Assembly (NCBI RefSeq): GCF_004793635.1
Contig: NZ_SRXV01000001.1
Location: 1,178,501-1,242,500, forward strand
Direction: 5' to 3'
Length of the DNA stretch: 64,000 bases
From: Marinicauda pacifica
GTDB taxonomy: Bacteria; Pseudomonadota; Alphaproteobacteria; Caulobacterales; Maricaulaceae
Of this stretch, positions 54,007-63,349 are shown one piece after another; position 1 is the stretch's first letter; each line of letters starts with the position of its first letter. The notes under the pieces were generated by a model. It saw nothing but the letters and a program-made list of their open reading frames with translations. It did no database searches and was not told the origin of the DNA. The translations under genes were made by a program, and so were the position numbers.

Positions 54007-55776
54007 ATGCGCGCCACCATCTACATCCGCTTTTCGACGCCGAAACAAGAGCGTGGAGCAAGCCGAGACCGGCAATTGGAGCTGTGTCAGCAGTTCTGTG
54101 AACGACAAGGCTGGCCTGTCGATGAAGTCATTGAAGATCTAGGGAAATCTGCCTGGACGGGGAACCATATCGCTACCGGCGAACTCGGAAAATTTGCCGA
54201 TCGCGTCCGGAGCGGCGAGGCTGGAACCGACACGGTCTTAGTTGTCGAAAAGTTGGATCGCCTATCTCGCCAAGAAACGCGGACCACGCTGCGATGGATG
54301 GAGGACTTGTGCTCGGCAGGCCTGACGATCGCGACGGTCGACGGCGGTAGAGTTTATAATGATGCGGGATTGCGCGCTGATCTTATGGGCGTCATCGAAA
54401 TACTGATGCGCGCAAAGCTGGCAAATGATGAGAGCCAGCAGAAGTCAGAGCGCGTGCTTGATCGCATACGGCGAAACATGGAGCGCGCTCAAGAGACCGG
54501 GCAGATCATTACTGCTAAAGCGCCCGGTTGGCTGGTCGCCAAAGAAGACCGTAGTGGCTTCGAGATTGTCGAGGAACGAGCCCAGCTCGTTCGGGAAATT
54601 TACGAAATGGCCGCAGAGGGCAAGGGCGCGCGGTGGATTGCAAAAGAGCTAAATGAGCGCGGTAGCCCAGCATGGGGAAAATGGCGTAAGACCGAAACGA
54701 CGCCGACTTGGGAAATTACTTCCATCAAGTTGATCCTTAGCCAACCCTCCGTTGAGGGTGACTACGTACCAGGCTTCTCAAACACCAGCGCCAAGCGGAC
54801 CAAGTTCGACCAGCGGATTGTGGGGTATTACCCGCGGATCGTTGATGCTGACCTTGTCGCACGCGCTCGTGCTCAGGTGAACGCGAGAAAAACCGGGCCT
54901 CGTAAGGGTGGTGGTCATACTCGCGGGGTGGCAAACCTTTTCGCCGGCGTCGTGGTCTGTGAGTCATGCGGAAATCGCATGCACCTCAGAACAAGCGGAA
55001 AACCTCATTCTAAACGCTATTGGCAGTGCAGCTTTGCCGCTCGAAAGCGAGGCTGCACACAGACCGAAATGTTTCGGTACGAGCCTTTCGAAAAGGCCGC
55101 GCTCGACGAGATCCTCCATCTGGCATTAGAAGATAATTATTTTTCTGCCCCGGATAAGACGGCGTCGCTGGCGAATGAGCTTGCCGATATCGAGAAAACG
55201 ATTGCCGATAAGAAGGAGGTGATTGACCGCCTAGTTGACTCCCTTGCTCGCATAGGGGCATCGGATGCGATTGAGGAGCGCCTTATTCAGGCTGAGAGGT
55301 CCCTACGGAATTTACATGCCACGCGGATCAAGAGCGCCGAGGCTCTTGACGCAGCCAAAGGCGCCGTTAGCCCAGCCGAACATCTGGACCGGGTTCGAGA
55401 TGTCCGCGTTTCGCTTGATGATGCCGACACGGCGGTGCGTACTGCGGCACGACTGCGCGTCCACAACGCCATATTGGGATTAGGCTGCAAGGTAGTCTGC
55501 GGCGTAGACGACGAAGACCGTCGAGAAATAGGATTGGTGCTTCCGGCTAACATGCTTGTTTGTGCGTTCAGCAATGACGGCACGGTGATGCTCCGATACG
55601 ACGGACTCGAAATTGCGCGGCATATTTTCCCTGATCTATCCGGCCCCGAGCTAGCGGAAAAAGTCTTCGCGACATTCGCACAAGCTTCAGCGACCGAAGA
55701 AAAGTGGACCGGACCAGAACCAACGACACTTGCTTGGCTCAATCGCTTCATCGAGCGATACCAAGAAAATAAATAA
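54007..55776 (+). CDS. Large serine recombinase 1
   Basis: This 589-residue protein is a large serine recombinase (integrase). It has the resolvase catalytic domain with S10 in IYIRFSTPKQ and the arginine-rich helix VVEKLDRLSRQETR, the recombinase domain (residues about 170-290, with YEMAAEGKGARWIAKELNERG), a zinc ribbon (CESCGNRMHLR ... WQCSFAARKRGC) and a coiled-coil C-terminus. It starts 50 bases from the attL junction, as expected for the gene that drove integration. The ATG at 54007 follows the inverted repeat directly. Confidence 0.95.
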   Translation: MRATIYIRFSTPKQERGASRDRQLELCQQFCERQGWPVDEVIEDLGKSAWTGNHIATGELGKFADRVRSGEAGTDTVLVVEKLDRLSRQETRTTLRWMEDLCSAGLTIATVDGGRVYNDAGLRADLMGVIEILMRAKLANDESQQKSERVLDRIRRNMERAQETGQIITAKAPGWLVAKEDRSGFEIVEERAQLVREIYEMAAEGKGARWIAKELNERGSPAWGKWRKTETTPTWEITSIKLILSQPSVEGDYVPGFSNTSAKRTKFDQRIVGYYPRIVDADLVARARAQVNARKTGPRKGGGHTRGVANLFAGVVVCESCGNRMHLRTSGKPHSKRYWQCSFAARKRGCTQTEMFRYEPFEKAALDEILHLALEDNYFSAPDKTASLANELADIEKTIADKKEVIDRLVDSLARIGASDAIEERLIQAERSLRNLHATRIKSAEALDAAKGAVSPAEHLDRVRDVRVSLDDADTAVRTAARLRVHNAILGLGCKVVCGVDDEDRREIGLVLPANMLVCAFSNDGTVMLRYDGLEIARHIFPDLSGPELAEKVFATFAQASATEEKWTGPEPTTLAWLNRFIERYQENK

Positions 55777-55802
55777 CATCATTTGATCGCATGATTTGAA
55801 GA

Positions 55803-56369
55803 TTATTTTACATCACATATCGCAACTGTGAATAGTGGCTTTCCAGCATACTGAATCAGCCTTGCCCCAATGCCGATGAGGTTAATGCGTCGCAAGGTTA
55901 TCTCATACCCCTCCCAAGGCTCCAAGTTTGGAGAAGCGGTAAGCGTCGGCGGATCCTGATCAAACCAGCTGATCGTTGTCGCTGGCCTACAATCTCCAAG
56001 TCCAGAGATCGCGCTAGCGATTTGAGTGCTGCCTTCATGTGCAACTCGGAAGGCTTGTTTCGCTGCCGGTGAGCCTTCCAGTTTTATCGCCGCCCAAGGA
56101 GAATCTAACAACGAGGGGTATATGACGCTTGGACCAGCGTCGACACCAAGTTGCTCGCTGTCCCGCGCCGGATAGCCAAGCTCGGCAGCGAAGGCTCTCA
56201 CCGCCAAAGCAGCCACGGCTGAGGTGCTCATTTTGCCACGTGGCCCATCACTCGGGCCCAAATGGCCCCTTTGACGCCAATTCCTCTGCCCGTCCATTGA
56301 AAGGCCGGTCATATCGGATATCCGTGCCGGCCCATGAAGAGTTTCTTCAACTTGGAATTTTAAGTGCAT
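55803..56369 (-). CDS. MerR-like HTH protein of unknown function
   Basis: This 188-residue protein has an N-terminal HTH resembling MerR (ARISDMTGLSMDGQRNWRQRGHLGPSD), which is the 'R-N-W-R-x-R-G' turn typical of these regulators. A C-terminal domain of about 120 residues without a recognised ligand-binding motif follows. It is on the opposite strand between the two recombinase genes and probably controls element functions such as excision. The stop lies 26 bases from the recombinase 1 stop. Confidence in the HTH is moderate. Confidence 0.65.
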   Translation of the reverse strand: MHLKFQVEETLHGPARISDMTGLSMDGQRNWRQRGHLGPSDGPRGKMSTSAVAALAVRAFAAELGYPARDSEQLGVDAGPSVIYPSLLDSPWAAIKLEGSPAAKQAFRVAHEGSTQIASAISGLGDCRPATTISWFDQDPPTLTASPNLEPWEGYEITLRRINLIGIGARLIQYAGKPLFTVAICDVK

Positions 56370-56504
56370 CTCAGAACCTTGGCGCTTTCATATGCTTTAG
56401 CTGCTATCAAACCCACCAACTAAGTCAATTAGTCTAACTTGACGTCTTTTTGCCGTCGTGATAGCCTTTTGTCGCATTCAAGATTGGCAGCTGGAGAACA
56501 GAGA

Positions 56505-56711
56505 TTGACCACGGAGATCGATGTAAGCGGACACGATATGGCCGAGACCTTGCGAAAGGACCGCCGCAGACGCCACGAGGCTGAGCTCAGCGAAGGTATG
56601 AGTGACTTGGATGCCATGCTTTTACCCTTCACTCTCGCGGTAGCTCGGCTGTCCGCTCGCGTGCGGCCCGCAGAAACTCGCGCCGAAGCTAACAAGTCGG
56701 ATCAGAATTAA
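56505..56711 (+). CDS. Small protein coupled to recombinase 2
   Basis: This 68-residue protein (TTG start with GGAGAA ahead; an internal ATG at 56538 is an alternative) is helical and charged: DMAETLRKDRRRRHEAELSEGMSDLDAML then VARLSARVRPAETRAEANKSD. Its stop codon overlaps the ATG of recombinase 2 (TAATG), which implies translational coupling. The size and charge fit a recombination directionality or accessory factor, but no family is recognised. Confidence 0.55.
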   Translation: MTTEIDVSGHDMAETLRKDRRRRHEAELSEGMSDLDAMLLPFTLAVARLSARVRPAETRAEANKSDQN

Positions 56712-58789
56712 TGCCAAGCTTGCCCCCGCCCGGTAGTCGGGTAGCATTTTACAGCCGCTTCTCCACCGACCGGCAGAAGCAGACGTCCATCGACGGCCAG
56801 GAGCGGCTGTGCGCGATCTACAGCAAGGCGCGCAAGTGGGAGGAATACAAGCGGTTCAGCGACGCGGAGCGGTCCGGCACCACGACTATGGGCAGGTCCG
56901 GCCTGTTTGAGATGCTGGCGGCGGCTGAGCGCGGCGAATTCGACGTGCTGCTTGTCGAGGACATTGACCGCACCAGCCGCGACGCAGCGGACATGCACCA
57001 GATTGCGAAGGAATTGGATGAGCTTGATATCGTTCTGTGCACGGTAGTGAACGGGGTCGTCAGCGACATCGAACTGGCGTTTAAAGCCGTGCAAAACCAG
57101 CAATTTATTAAACAAAACATCCAGAAATCCAAGCGCGGGCAGGAGCTGGCGATTAGCCAAGGGCGCATGTCCGGCTCCATTGCGTATGGGTATCGAAAAG
57201 TCTTGAAGGTGGATACGCGCGGAGAGGCGATAAACGGGCTCCGCGAAATCGACCCTGAGCAATCAGCAATCGTGCAGCGGATTCACGCGGAATTCGACGC
57301 TGGTCGCACCACTTTCGAAATATGTAAGACCTTGAACGCCGAGGGCGTGCCTAGCCCCAAAGGAAAGCAGTGGCGCCCGGGCGGCCTGCTTGGCAACCGT
57401 AACGGCGGCTTGGGAATTCTTCGAAACCCAATATACGTAGGCGAATATCATTTCAGAAAGACCAAGCGCAGGCGCCGTAAAGGCCAAATCAAGACGGCTT
57501 TCACAGCGGAGGCGGAGCGTATCATAACACAGCACCCCGAACTTCAAATTATCGACAAGAGCGTATGGGACCGCAATCAGGCGCGTCTGGCCGAGCATCT
57601 CGACCGGCCCTTCCACCAAAAACGGAAGGTTCAATTCGCCTTTAGCGGCAGAGTTCACTGCGGCGTGTGTGGATCCACCGCCGTCGTCAGCGATGGAAAG
57701 TACGTTTGCACCGGTCGTAGGGATAAAGGCATTTGCACTAATTCACGGCGCGTGAATCGTGTTGCGGTCGAAACAACAATTTATCAGAAGCTGAAAACCC
57801 ATGTCTTGGACACGACAACTCTTGGACAGGCGCTGGACGCTTTTTGCGACGAGGTCGACCGCGCTCAGGAAGACCATTCGGCAAGGTTGGAGACGCAGAC
57901 CGGCCACCTGAAGGATACCGAGAAGCACATCGGGAATTTGATGAGCCAGCTCTCCAATGCCAGCGAGACGTCTTTCGCAAGTCAGATGCTGCTGGAGGAG
58001 CTCGACCGCCTCGGCGCCGAGAAGCGCCGGCTTGAAACGCAGATCAACCGGGCACCGCCGATGGTCGTCGCTGGCGGCACTAATGAAATCATCGCCTCGA
58101 TTTCGCGCACGCTCGATACTTTGAGTGAGCACCTGCAGGCTGAGGATTCCGAGGCCTCACGTGCCAAGGAGCTTCTACGCGGTTTGATTTCACGTGTCGT
58201 ATTGAACCCGGTAGGATCGGAGACCGACGGTCGTGGCGCCGGCGATATGAGGGTTACGGTCGAGGGTCCGATCGCCAATCTGATCGATCTCGCCAACATG
58301 GACATTGATCGCGTTACCAAGCATGGACATCGGCCGATGTTCGAACTGGGTAACGCGAACATCGTCTGGACCTTCTCCTACGTGCTGGCTTGGCAAGATC
58401 CTCGCTTAGCAACGGTGCGCGCCGACCTGCCTATTATCGCGCACCTGCTGGATCATGCCGACAAACCGGTTTCTATGGAGAGGATGGCGGAAGCCCTCGG
58501 TGAAGCCTGTCCGACGATCGGTATCGATACCGACCGATCACCGGACCAGCGAGCCCGGAACGCCGTGAGTTATCTCCAGGAGCAAGGCTACACGCGCTGC
58601 ATCAACATGCGCACCTCCGACACCGGTTATGTTTGGAACGAGCGGGGCCTAACCGACGCTGAGTGGAAGGCGCGCATCGCCCAGCCTCCGATGACGAAGT
58701 CCATCCCCCCAATCAGAGTAAGCGCTCCCGAAGCTGTGATCGTGGTCGTCGGTCCCCAGCACTCCTCCAGTGACGAGTCCCACACTTAG
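56711..58789 (+). CDS. Large serine recombinase 2
   Basis: This 692-residue protein is a second large serine recombinase, distinct from the first. The catalytic domain has S18 in AFYSRFSTDRQKQ, and DVLLVEDIDRTSRD carries the conserved D-R pair. The recombinase domain follows (about 190-290), then a zinc ribbon (CGVCGSTAVV ... YVCTGRRDKGIC), a long coiled coil and an added C-terminal domain of about 140 residues (MERMAEALGEACPT, NAVSYLQEQGYTR) that looks like a winged helix and is unusual for the family. It is coupled to the small gene before it. Confidence 0.95.
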   Translation: MPSLPPPGSRVAFYSRFSTDRQKQTSIDGQERLCAIYSKARKWEEYKRFSDAERSGTTTMGRSGLFEMLAAAERGEFDVLLVEDIDRTSRDAADMHQIAKELDELDIVLCTVVNGVVSDIELAFKAVQNQQFIKQNIQKSKRGQELAISQGRMSGSIAYGYRKVLKVDTRGEAINGLREIDPEQSAIVQRIHAEFDAGRTTFEICKTLNAEGVPSPKGKQWRPGGLLGNRNGGLGILRNPIYVGEYHFRKTKRRRRKGQIKTAFTAEAERIITQHPELQIIDKSVWDRNQARLAEHLDRPFHQKRKVQFAFSGRVHCGVCGSTAVVSDGKYVCTGRRDKGICTNSRRVNRVAVETTIYQKLKTHVLDTTTLGQALDAFCDEVDRAQEDHSARLETQTGHLKDTEKHIGNLMSQLSNASETSFASQMLLEELDRLGAEKRRLETQINRAPPMVVAGGTNEIIASISRTLDTLSEHLQAEDSEASRAKELLRGLISRVVLNPVGSETDGRGAGDMRVTVEGPIANLIDLANMDIDRVTKHGHRPMFELGNANIVWTFSYVLAWQDPRLATVRADLPIIAHLLDHADKPVSMERMAEALGEACPTIGIDTDRSPDQRARNAVSYLQEQGYTRCINMRTSDTGYVWNERGLTDAEWKARIAQPPMTKSIPPIRVSAPEAVIVVVGPQHSSSDESHT

Positions 58790-58945
58790 CGTTGTGCGCC
58801 CTCATCGGTTAATAGCTGCCATCCTTTGGGTGCATTCACCGAGCTGCTGAAATCCGACCATCGCCAGGGGGCAAGCTCAGCCCCAGTAGTTCATGACCCC
58901 GCCCGCCAGATTGCCTGCGACCCTGACGCACTCTACGGTGGATGG

Positions 58946-59113
58946 ATGGAAGAAAAAGATGTTTTTGAGTTTCTGACGCGGCTGCAGCAATCCGGCGAAC
59001 TCGATCCGGCAAAGGCGCCGCTTCGGATCACGCTGGAATTCGGGCTTCCCAAATCCGAAGCGGCAAAGCTGTTCGATCAGTGGAACGAGACCCGGGTCAC
59101 GCAGCCCGATTGA
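58946..59113 (+). CDS. Small hypothetical protein
   Basis: This 55-residue protein (MEEKDVFEFLTRLQQSGELD and a helical C-terminus SEAAKLFDQWNETRVTQPD) is acidic and probably helical. A longer frame from a TTG at 58826 is possible. It lies after recombinase 2 with a gap of over 150 bases. No family is recognised. Confidence 0.45.
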   Translation: MEEKDVFEFLTRLQQSGELDPAKAPLRITLEFGLPKSEAAKLFDQWNETRVTQPD

Positions 59114-59279
59114 AGAATATTGGGTCGCTTTGCCGGCGCCTGGGCAGGGACAGGCCCATTTCGGCTAGAACTCTCTATCGGAGCGATAGAACCATCATCA
59201 CCGCCGACTGTGGGAGTGCCTCAGTGGTTGCCTCACGACGTCACGTCTAGGGAGATGGTGACCTCGGCCCACAAGTGGC

Positions 59280-59849
59280 TCAGCTTCCAAATAATAGAGA
59301 GTACGTTCCACCGGGTGCGCCGACAAGGAGTGGGTAGGGAGTCTGCGTCGTGTTCAACCACGGCACGGCGAGGCCTTCAGGAACGACGTAGGGCTCTCGC
59401 CCCGACAGCTTGGAGAAGTCTTCACCGACTCGCGTGAGGATCGGCTGGAAGCGATCCGCCTTGTGGCTGCCGCCTGGCTGCAACGAGTAGGTGCCGCCCA
59501 GGAGAATGAGGGATTGCTGTGGAACAGCCTTTACCGTGCCCTTGGGGGTCAAATAGCCGGAGTAAGAGCCCTTGATGCCGGCAACAGGCAGCAATGCGTA
59601 ATTGGCTCCGATGGGGCGCACCGGAGAAACCTCGCCTCCGCCCATATCGGAATTGAGGTCGAGCTGGAGCAGCTCCACGTGAAAGCCGAAGGAGGTCCTC
59701 AGAACCGAGGGCATCGGTAGCTTGATTGAGCGTTCTTCGCCCGTACGCCAGTGCGGAACATTGCTGAAACTCACCTTGGCTCCGAGCAAGCGTGGCAAAT
59801 AGGCGGCTAGTTCGGCCCGGTCGGGCAGAATGAAGGATTCGATATTCAT
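59280..59849 (-). CDS. Hypothetical protein within the element
   Basis: This 189-residue protein starts at an ATG at 59849 with no strong ribosome-binding site. It is beta-rich, with a repeated GGTYSL motif (LLGGTYSLQPGG and GAPGGTYSLLFGS) and no signal peptide or membrane segment. No family is recognised. Convergent placement with the small gene before it leaves about 165 bases between them. Confidence 0.5.
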   Translation of the reverse strand: MNIESFILPDRAELAAYLPRLLGAKVSFSNVPHWRTGEERSIKLPMPSVLRTSFGFHVELLQLDLNSDMGGGEVSPVRPIGANYALLPVAGIKGSYSGYLTPKGTVKAVPQQSLILLGGTYSLQPGGSHKADRFQPILTRVGEDFSKLSGREPYVVPEGLAVPWLNTTQTPYPLLVGAPGGTYSLLFGS

Positions 59850-60040
59850 TTTGTGGGGGCTCGTGGAAAGAGGTTTCGTGGAGTTTGTTCTAGCGTAAAT
59901 CCTCATAAGTTTCAATAAAATCAAGCACCTTTAGATAAGGGCGAGTTGTTCCTAAGCCGTCATTGCCTTTGCTGTCCAAGCGGTCAGGGGCCGACAAAAT
60001 TTCTATTTGGCACCCTTGGGCGGGAGACCCGGCTGTTCAA

Positions 60041-60063
60041 GCACCAGACTTGGAGTCTGGTGC
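60041..60063. repeat. Perfect hairpin 1
   Basis: GCACCAGACT-TGG-AGTCTGGTGC is a perfect 10-bp stem with a 3-base loop. It lies past the 3' end of cusA. No T-run follows on either strand, so it is not a classical terminator. Confidence 0.75.
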
Positions 60064-60070
60064 TCCGGGT

Positions 60071-60098
60071 AGACCCCAGATGTCCAGTCTGGGGGTCT
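60071..60098. repeat. Hairpin 2, adjacent to hairpin 1
   Basis: AGACCCCAGA and TCTGGGGGTCT pair with one extra G, loop TGTCCAG. It is separated from hairpin 1 by seven bases and shares the CCAGA/TCTGG core with it, suggesting duplication or a structured site. Confidence 0.7.
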
Positions 60099-60202
60099 AA
60101 ACACCATTGGAGCGCAACAAAGGCTCTTCAGCTCGCAGCAATTGCGAGGCAGGCAAGTCCCCTCGCATTGCGGTTGGCCTCAAGATCGCTTGGTTGGCCA
60201 CT

Positions 60203-63200
60203 TCAAACGGAACCCACCTGCCGATCTTGTGATCTTAGCGCCAACCGCTGCCAGATCAGGAACGACGCCGGCAGGACCAGCAAAGTCAGCACGGTCGCGC
60301 TGGCCATGCCGCCGACCATGGGAGCGGCGATGCGGCGCATCACTTCCGAACCGGCTCCCGTACCGAACATGATCGGCAAGAGACCGACGATGACAGTCGC
60401 AACGGTCATGATGATCGGACGAACGCGCAAGAGTGCGCCCTCGATCACCGCCTCGCGAATATCCTGCCCGCTCAGTGACCGGCCCTTTCCGGCTGCGGTC
60501 TCGCGATGGCGCGCTAGCGCCTGTTCGAGATAGACGATCATCAGAACGCCGATCTCCACCGCGACACCGGCGAGTGCAATGAAGCCGACCCCGACCGCGA
60601 CCGACAGGTTGTAGCCGAGCAGATCAAGCAGCCAGAGCCCGCCCACGAGTGCGAGCGGCAGCGTGCCCATGATCATCAGGACAGGGACGATCCGGCGGAA
60701 GCTCAGGAAAAGGAGCAGCAGGATCACCGCGATCGTCACCGGAACGACGAGCGCGAGCTTGGCCTGGGCCCGTTCCATGTACTCGTATTGGCCCGACCAG
60801 TTGAGCGAATAGCCCGCAGGAAGATCGACCTGGTCGGCCACGGCCTGGCGAGCCTCTGCCACGTAGGAGCCGATATCGACACCGGCGATGTCGATATAGA
60901 TCCAGCCGTTGAGCCGGGCGTTCTCGCTGCGGATCACGCCGGGTCCGTCATCGATCGTGATGTCGGCGACGCGCCCGAGCGGGATTTCCTCGCCCGACGG
61001 GGTGACGACGGGAAGCGCTCGCAGATCGGCAACCGAGCCGCGATAGTCCTGCGGATATCGCAGGTTCACCGGATAGCGCTGCAGCCCTTCCACACTCTCG
61101 GTGATGGTCATGCCGCCGATCGCGGTACGGATCACGTCGTGGACATCGGCGATGTTGAGTCCGAAGCGCGCGGCCTCGGCGCGGTTCACGTCGATATCGA
61201 CGAACCGCCCGCCGGTGACGCGCTCGGCATAGACCGAGCTGGTACCCGGCACGGTTTCGATGGCGTCCTCGATTCGTTGGCCGATCTCGGCGATCACCGA
61301 GAGATCGGGTCCGGCGACCTTGATGCCGACCGGAGTCTTGATGCCGGTGGCCAGCATGTCGATCCGGTTGCGGATCGGCATGATCCAGACATCGCTTAGA
61401 CTGGGCACCTCGACCGCCGCGTCGAGTTCCGCGCGGATATCATCGATCGTCATGCCCGGGCGCCATTCCTCGCGCGGGCGCAGCTGGATCGTGGTCTCGA
61501 TCATGGTCAGCGGCGCCGGGTCTGTCGCCGTGTCGGCCCGGCCCGCCTTGCCGTGCGCGGTCAGCACTTCGGGGACCGTCATGATGAGCCGGTTGGTCTG
61601 CTGGAGAAGCTCGGCCATCTTGCCCGCCGAGGCGGCCGGATAGGCGCTCGGCATGTACAACAGATCGCCCTCATCCAGATCGGGCATGAACTCGCTACCG
61701 ATGCGCGAGAGCGGCACGGCTGCGCTGGCGATGGCGAGCGCCGACACCGCGATCATCAACCAGGGCCGGGCGAGCGCCAGGCCGATGAACGGCCGATAGG
61801 CGGCGATCAGCAGCCGGTTGACCGGGTTCTTGTGTTCCGGCGTGATCCGGCCCCTGACAAAGTAACCCATCAGCACCGGAATCAGGGTGATCGCCAATCC
61901 GGCTGCGGCCGCCATCGCATAGGTCTTGGTGAAGGCCAGCGGACGGAACAGCCGCCCCTCCTGAGCTTCCAGCGCGAAGACGGGAAGGAAGCTGACCACG
62001 ATGATCATCAGGGAGAAGAAGAGTGCGGGGCCGACCTCGGTGGAGGCCTTGGCGACGATGCGCCATCGGTTCTCGCGGGTGAGCGGTTCTCGCTCGATGT
62101 GCTTGTGCAGGTTCTCGATCATCACGATCGCCGCATCGACCATCGCGCCGATGGCGATGGCGATACCACCGAGCGACATGATGTTCGCATTGATGCCCTG
62201 CGCGTTCATGATCACGATCGCGGCAAGGATGCCGAGGGGCAGGCTCAGCACGATCACCAGCGAGGAGCGCAGGTGGAACAGGAAGATCGCGCAGATCAGG
62301 GCGACGACGATGAATTCCTGGATCAGCTTCTTGCCGAGCGAAGTGACCGCGCGCTCGATCAGGTCGGCACGGTTGTAGGTCGTGACGATCTCCACGCCTT
62401 CGGGCAGGGAGGCTTCCAGTTCTGACAGGCGTTCCTCGACGCGCCGGATCGTGGCGAGCGCGTTCTCGCCGAAGCGCATGATGACGACGCCCCCGGCGAC
62501 CTCGCCCTCGCCATTGAGTTCGCCGATGCCGCGGCGCAGCTCCGGCCCGGCGCGGATCTCGGCCACATCGCCGAGCAGGATCGGCGTGCCGGTGTCTGTG
62601 ACGCCGAGCGGGATGGCCTCGAGATCCTCGATGCCGGTGATGTAGCCCGAAGCGCGCACCATGTACTCGGCCTCGGCCATCTCTATGACACGCCCACCGC
62701 TCTCCTGATTGCCCCGCTCGATGGCGGTGCGCACCTGGGAGAGCGGGATCGAATAGGCGCGCAGGCGCTCGGGATCGGCGACGACCTGGTACTGGCGCAC
62801 CATGCCGCCGATGGCGGCGACCTCCGACACGCCCTCGATCGTCTGCAGCTCGTATTTGAGGAACCAGTCCTGGATCGAGCGCAGTTCGGAAAGGTCGTGC
62901 CCGCCGGTGCGGTCGACGAGGGCGTACTGGTAGATCCAGCCCACCCCGGTCGCGTCGGGACCGAGCGCAGTCGTCGCGCTGTCGGGCAAGGTCGGGGCGA
63001 CCTGGGAAAGGTATTCGAGCACGCGCGAGCGGGCCCAGTAGAGGTCGGTCCCGTCCTCGAAGATCACGTAGACGAAGCTGTCGTTGAAGAAGGAATAGCC
63101 GCGCACCGTCACCGCGCCGGGCACGGCGAGCATGGCGGTGGTCAGCGGATAGGTGACCTGGTCCTCCACGACCTGCGGCGCTTGGCCGGGATAGGTCGTC

Positions 63201-63349
63201 TTCACGATGACCTGGACGTCGGACAGGTCGGGGAGCGCATCCAGCGGGGTACGCGTGAGCGAATACGCGCCGTAACCGGTCAGGATCGCAGCAAGGAGAA
63301 GGACGATCAGCCGGTTGGCGATCGACCAGCGGATGATGGAGGCGATCAT
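60203..63349 (-). CDS. cusA: CusA-type copper/silver RND efflux pump
   Basis: This 1048-residue protein is an inner-membrane RND transporter of the CusA/CzcA class. It is close to E. coli CusA: LDALPDLSDVQVIVKTTYPGQAP, VYVIFEDGTDLYWARSRVLEY, DATGVGWIYQYALVDR and EYMVRASGY match. Twelve membrane spans and two large periplasmic loops fit the family. Methionines in the loops (LYMPSAYPA, KMAELL, PLTMIE) fit Cu(I)/Ag(I) export, though zinc/cobalt specificity cannot be excluded. The upstream cusB-like gene overlaps by one base (TGATG), so the pair is an operon running in from the right. Confidence 0.93.
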   Translation of the reverse strand: MIASIIRWSIANRLIVLLLAAILTGYGAYSLTRTPLDALPDLSDVQVIVKTTYPGQAPQVVEDQVTYPLTTAMLAVPGAVTVRGYSFFNDSFVYVIFEDGTDLYWARSRVLEYLSQVAPTLPDSATTALGPDATGVGWIYQYALVDRTGGHDLSELRSIQDWFLKYELQTIEGVSEVAAIGGMVRQYQVVADPERLRAYSIPLSQVRTAIERGNQESGGRVIEMAEAEYMVRASGYITGIEDLEAIPLGVTDTGTPILLGDVAEIRAGPELRRGIGELNGEGEVAGGVVIMRFGENALATIRRVEERLSELEASLPEGVEIVTTYNRADLIERAVTSLGKKLIQEFIVVALICAIFLFHLRSSLVIVLSLPLGILAAIVIMNAQGINANIMSLGGIAIAIGAMVDAAIVMIENLHKHIEREPLTRENRWRIVAKASTEVGPALFFSLMIIVVSFLPVFALEAQEGRLFRPLAFTKTYAMAAAAGLAITLIPVLMGYFVRGRITPEHKNPVNRLLIAAYRPFIGLALARPWLMIAVSALAIASAAVPLSRIGSEFMPDLDEGDLLYMPSAYPAASAGKMAELLQQTNRLIMTVPEVLTAHGKAGRADTATDPAPLTMIETTIQLRPREEWRPGMTIDDIRAELDAAVEVPSLSDVWIMPIRNRIDMLATGIKTPVGIKVAGPDLSVIAEIGQRIEDAIETVPGTSSVYAERVTGGRFVDIDVNRAEAARFGLNIADVHDVIRTAIGGMTITESVEGLQRYPVNLRYPQDYRGSVADLRALPVVTPSGEEIPLGRVADITIDDGPGVIRSENARLNGWIYIDIAGVDIGSYVAEARQAVADQVDLPAGYSLNWSGQYEYMERAQAKLALVVPVTIAVILLLLFLSFRRIVPVLMIMGTLPLALVGGLWLLDLLGYNLSVAVGVGFIALAGVAVEIGVLMIVYLEQALARHRETAAGKGRSLSGQDIREAVIEGALLRVRPIIMTVATVIVGLLPIMFGTGAGSEVMRRIAAPMVGGMASATVLTLLVLPASFLIWQRLALRSQDRQVGSV

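Larger units (their letters stand above)
59850..60202. other. Intergenic region between the unknown gene and cusA
   Basis: These 353 bases hold no convincing gene. They contain two tandem hairpins (60041-60063 and 60071-60098). The rest, an AT-rich patch near 59880-59950 and a GC-richer stretch before cusA, shows nothing I can assign. Confidence 0.5.

Noticed and set aside
59120..59437. A 105-codon rightward frame after the small hypothetical gene
   Set aside because: Its translation is low in structure, it overlaps the leftward hypothetical gene and no ribosome-binding site is seen.
60800..62400. Several long open frames opposite cusA
   Set aside because: cusA matches its family along its whole length, and the opposite frames show no family similarity or start signals.
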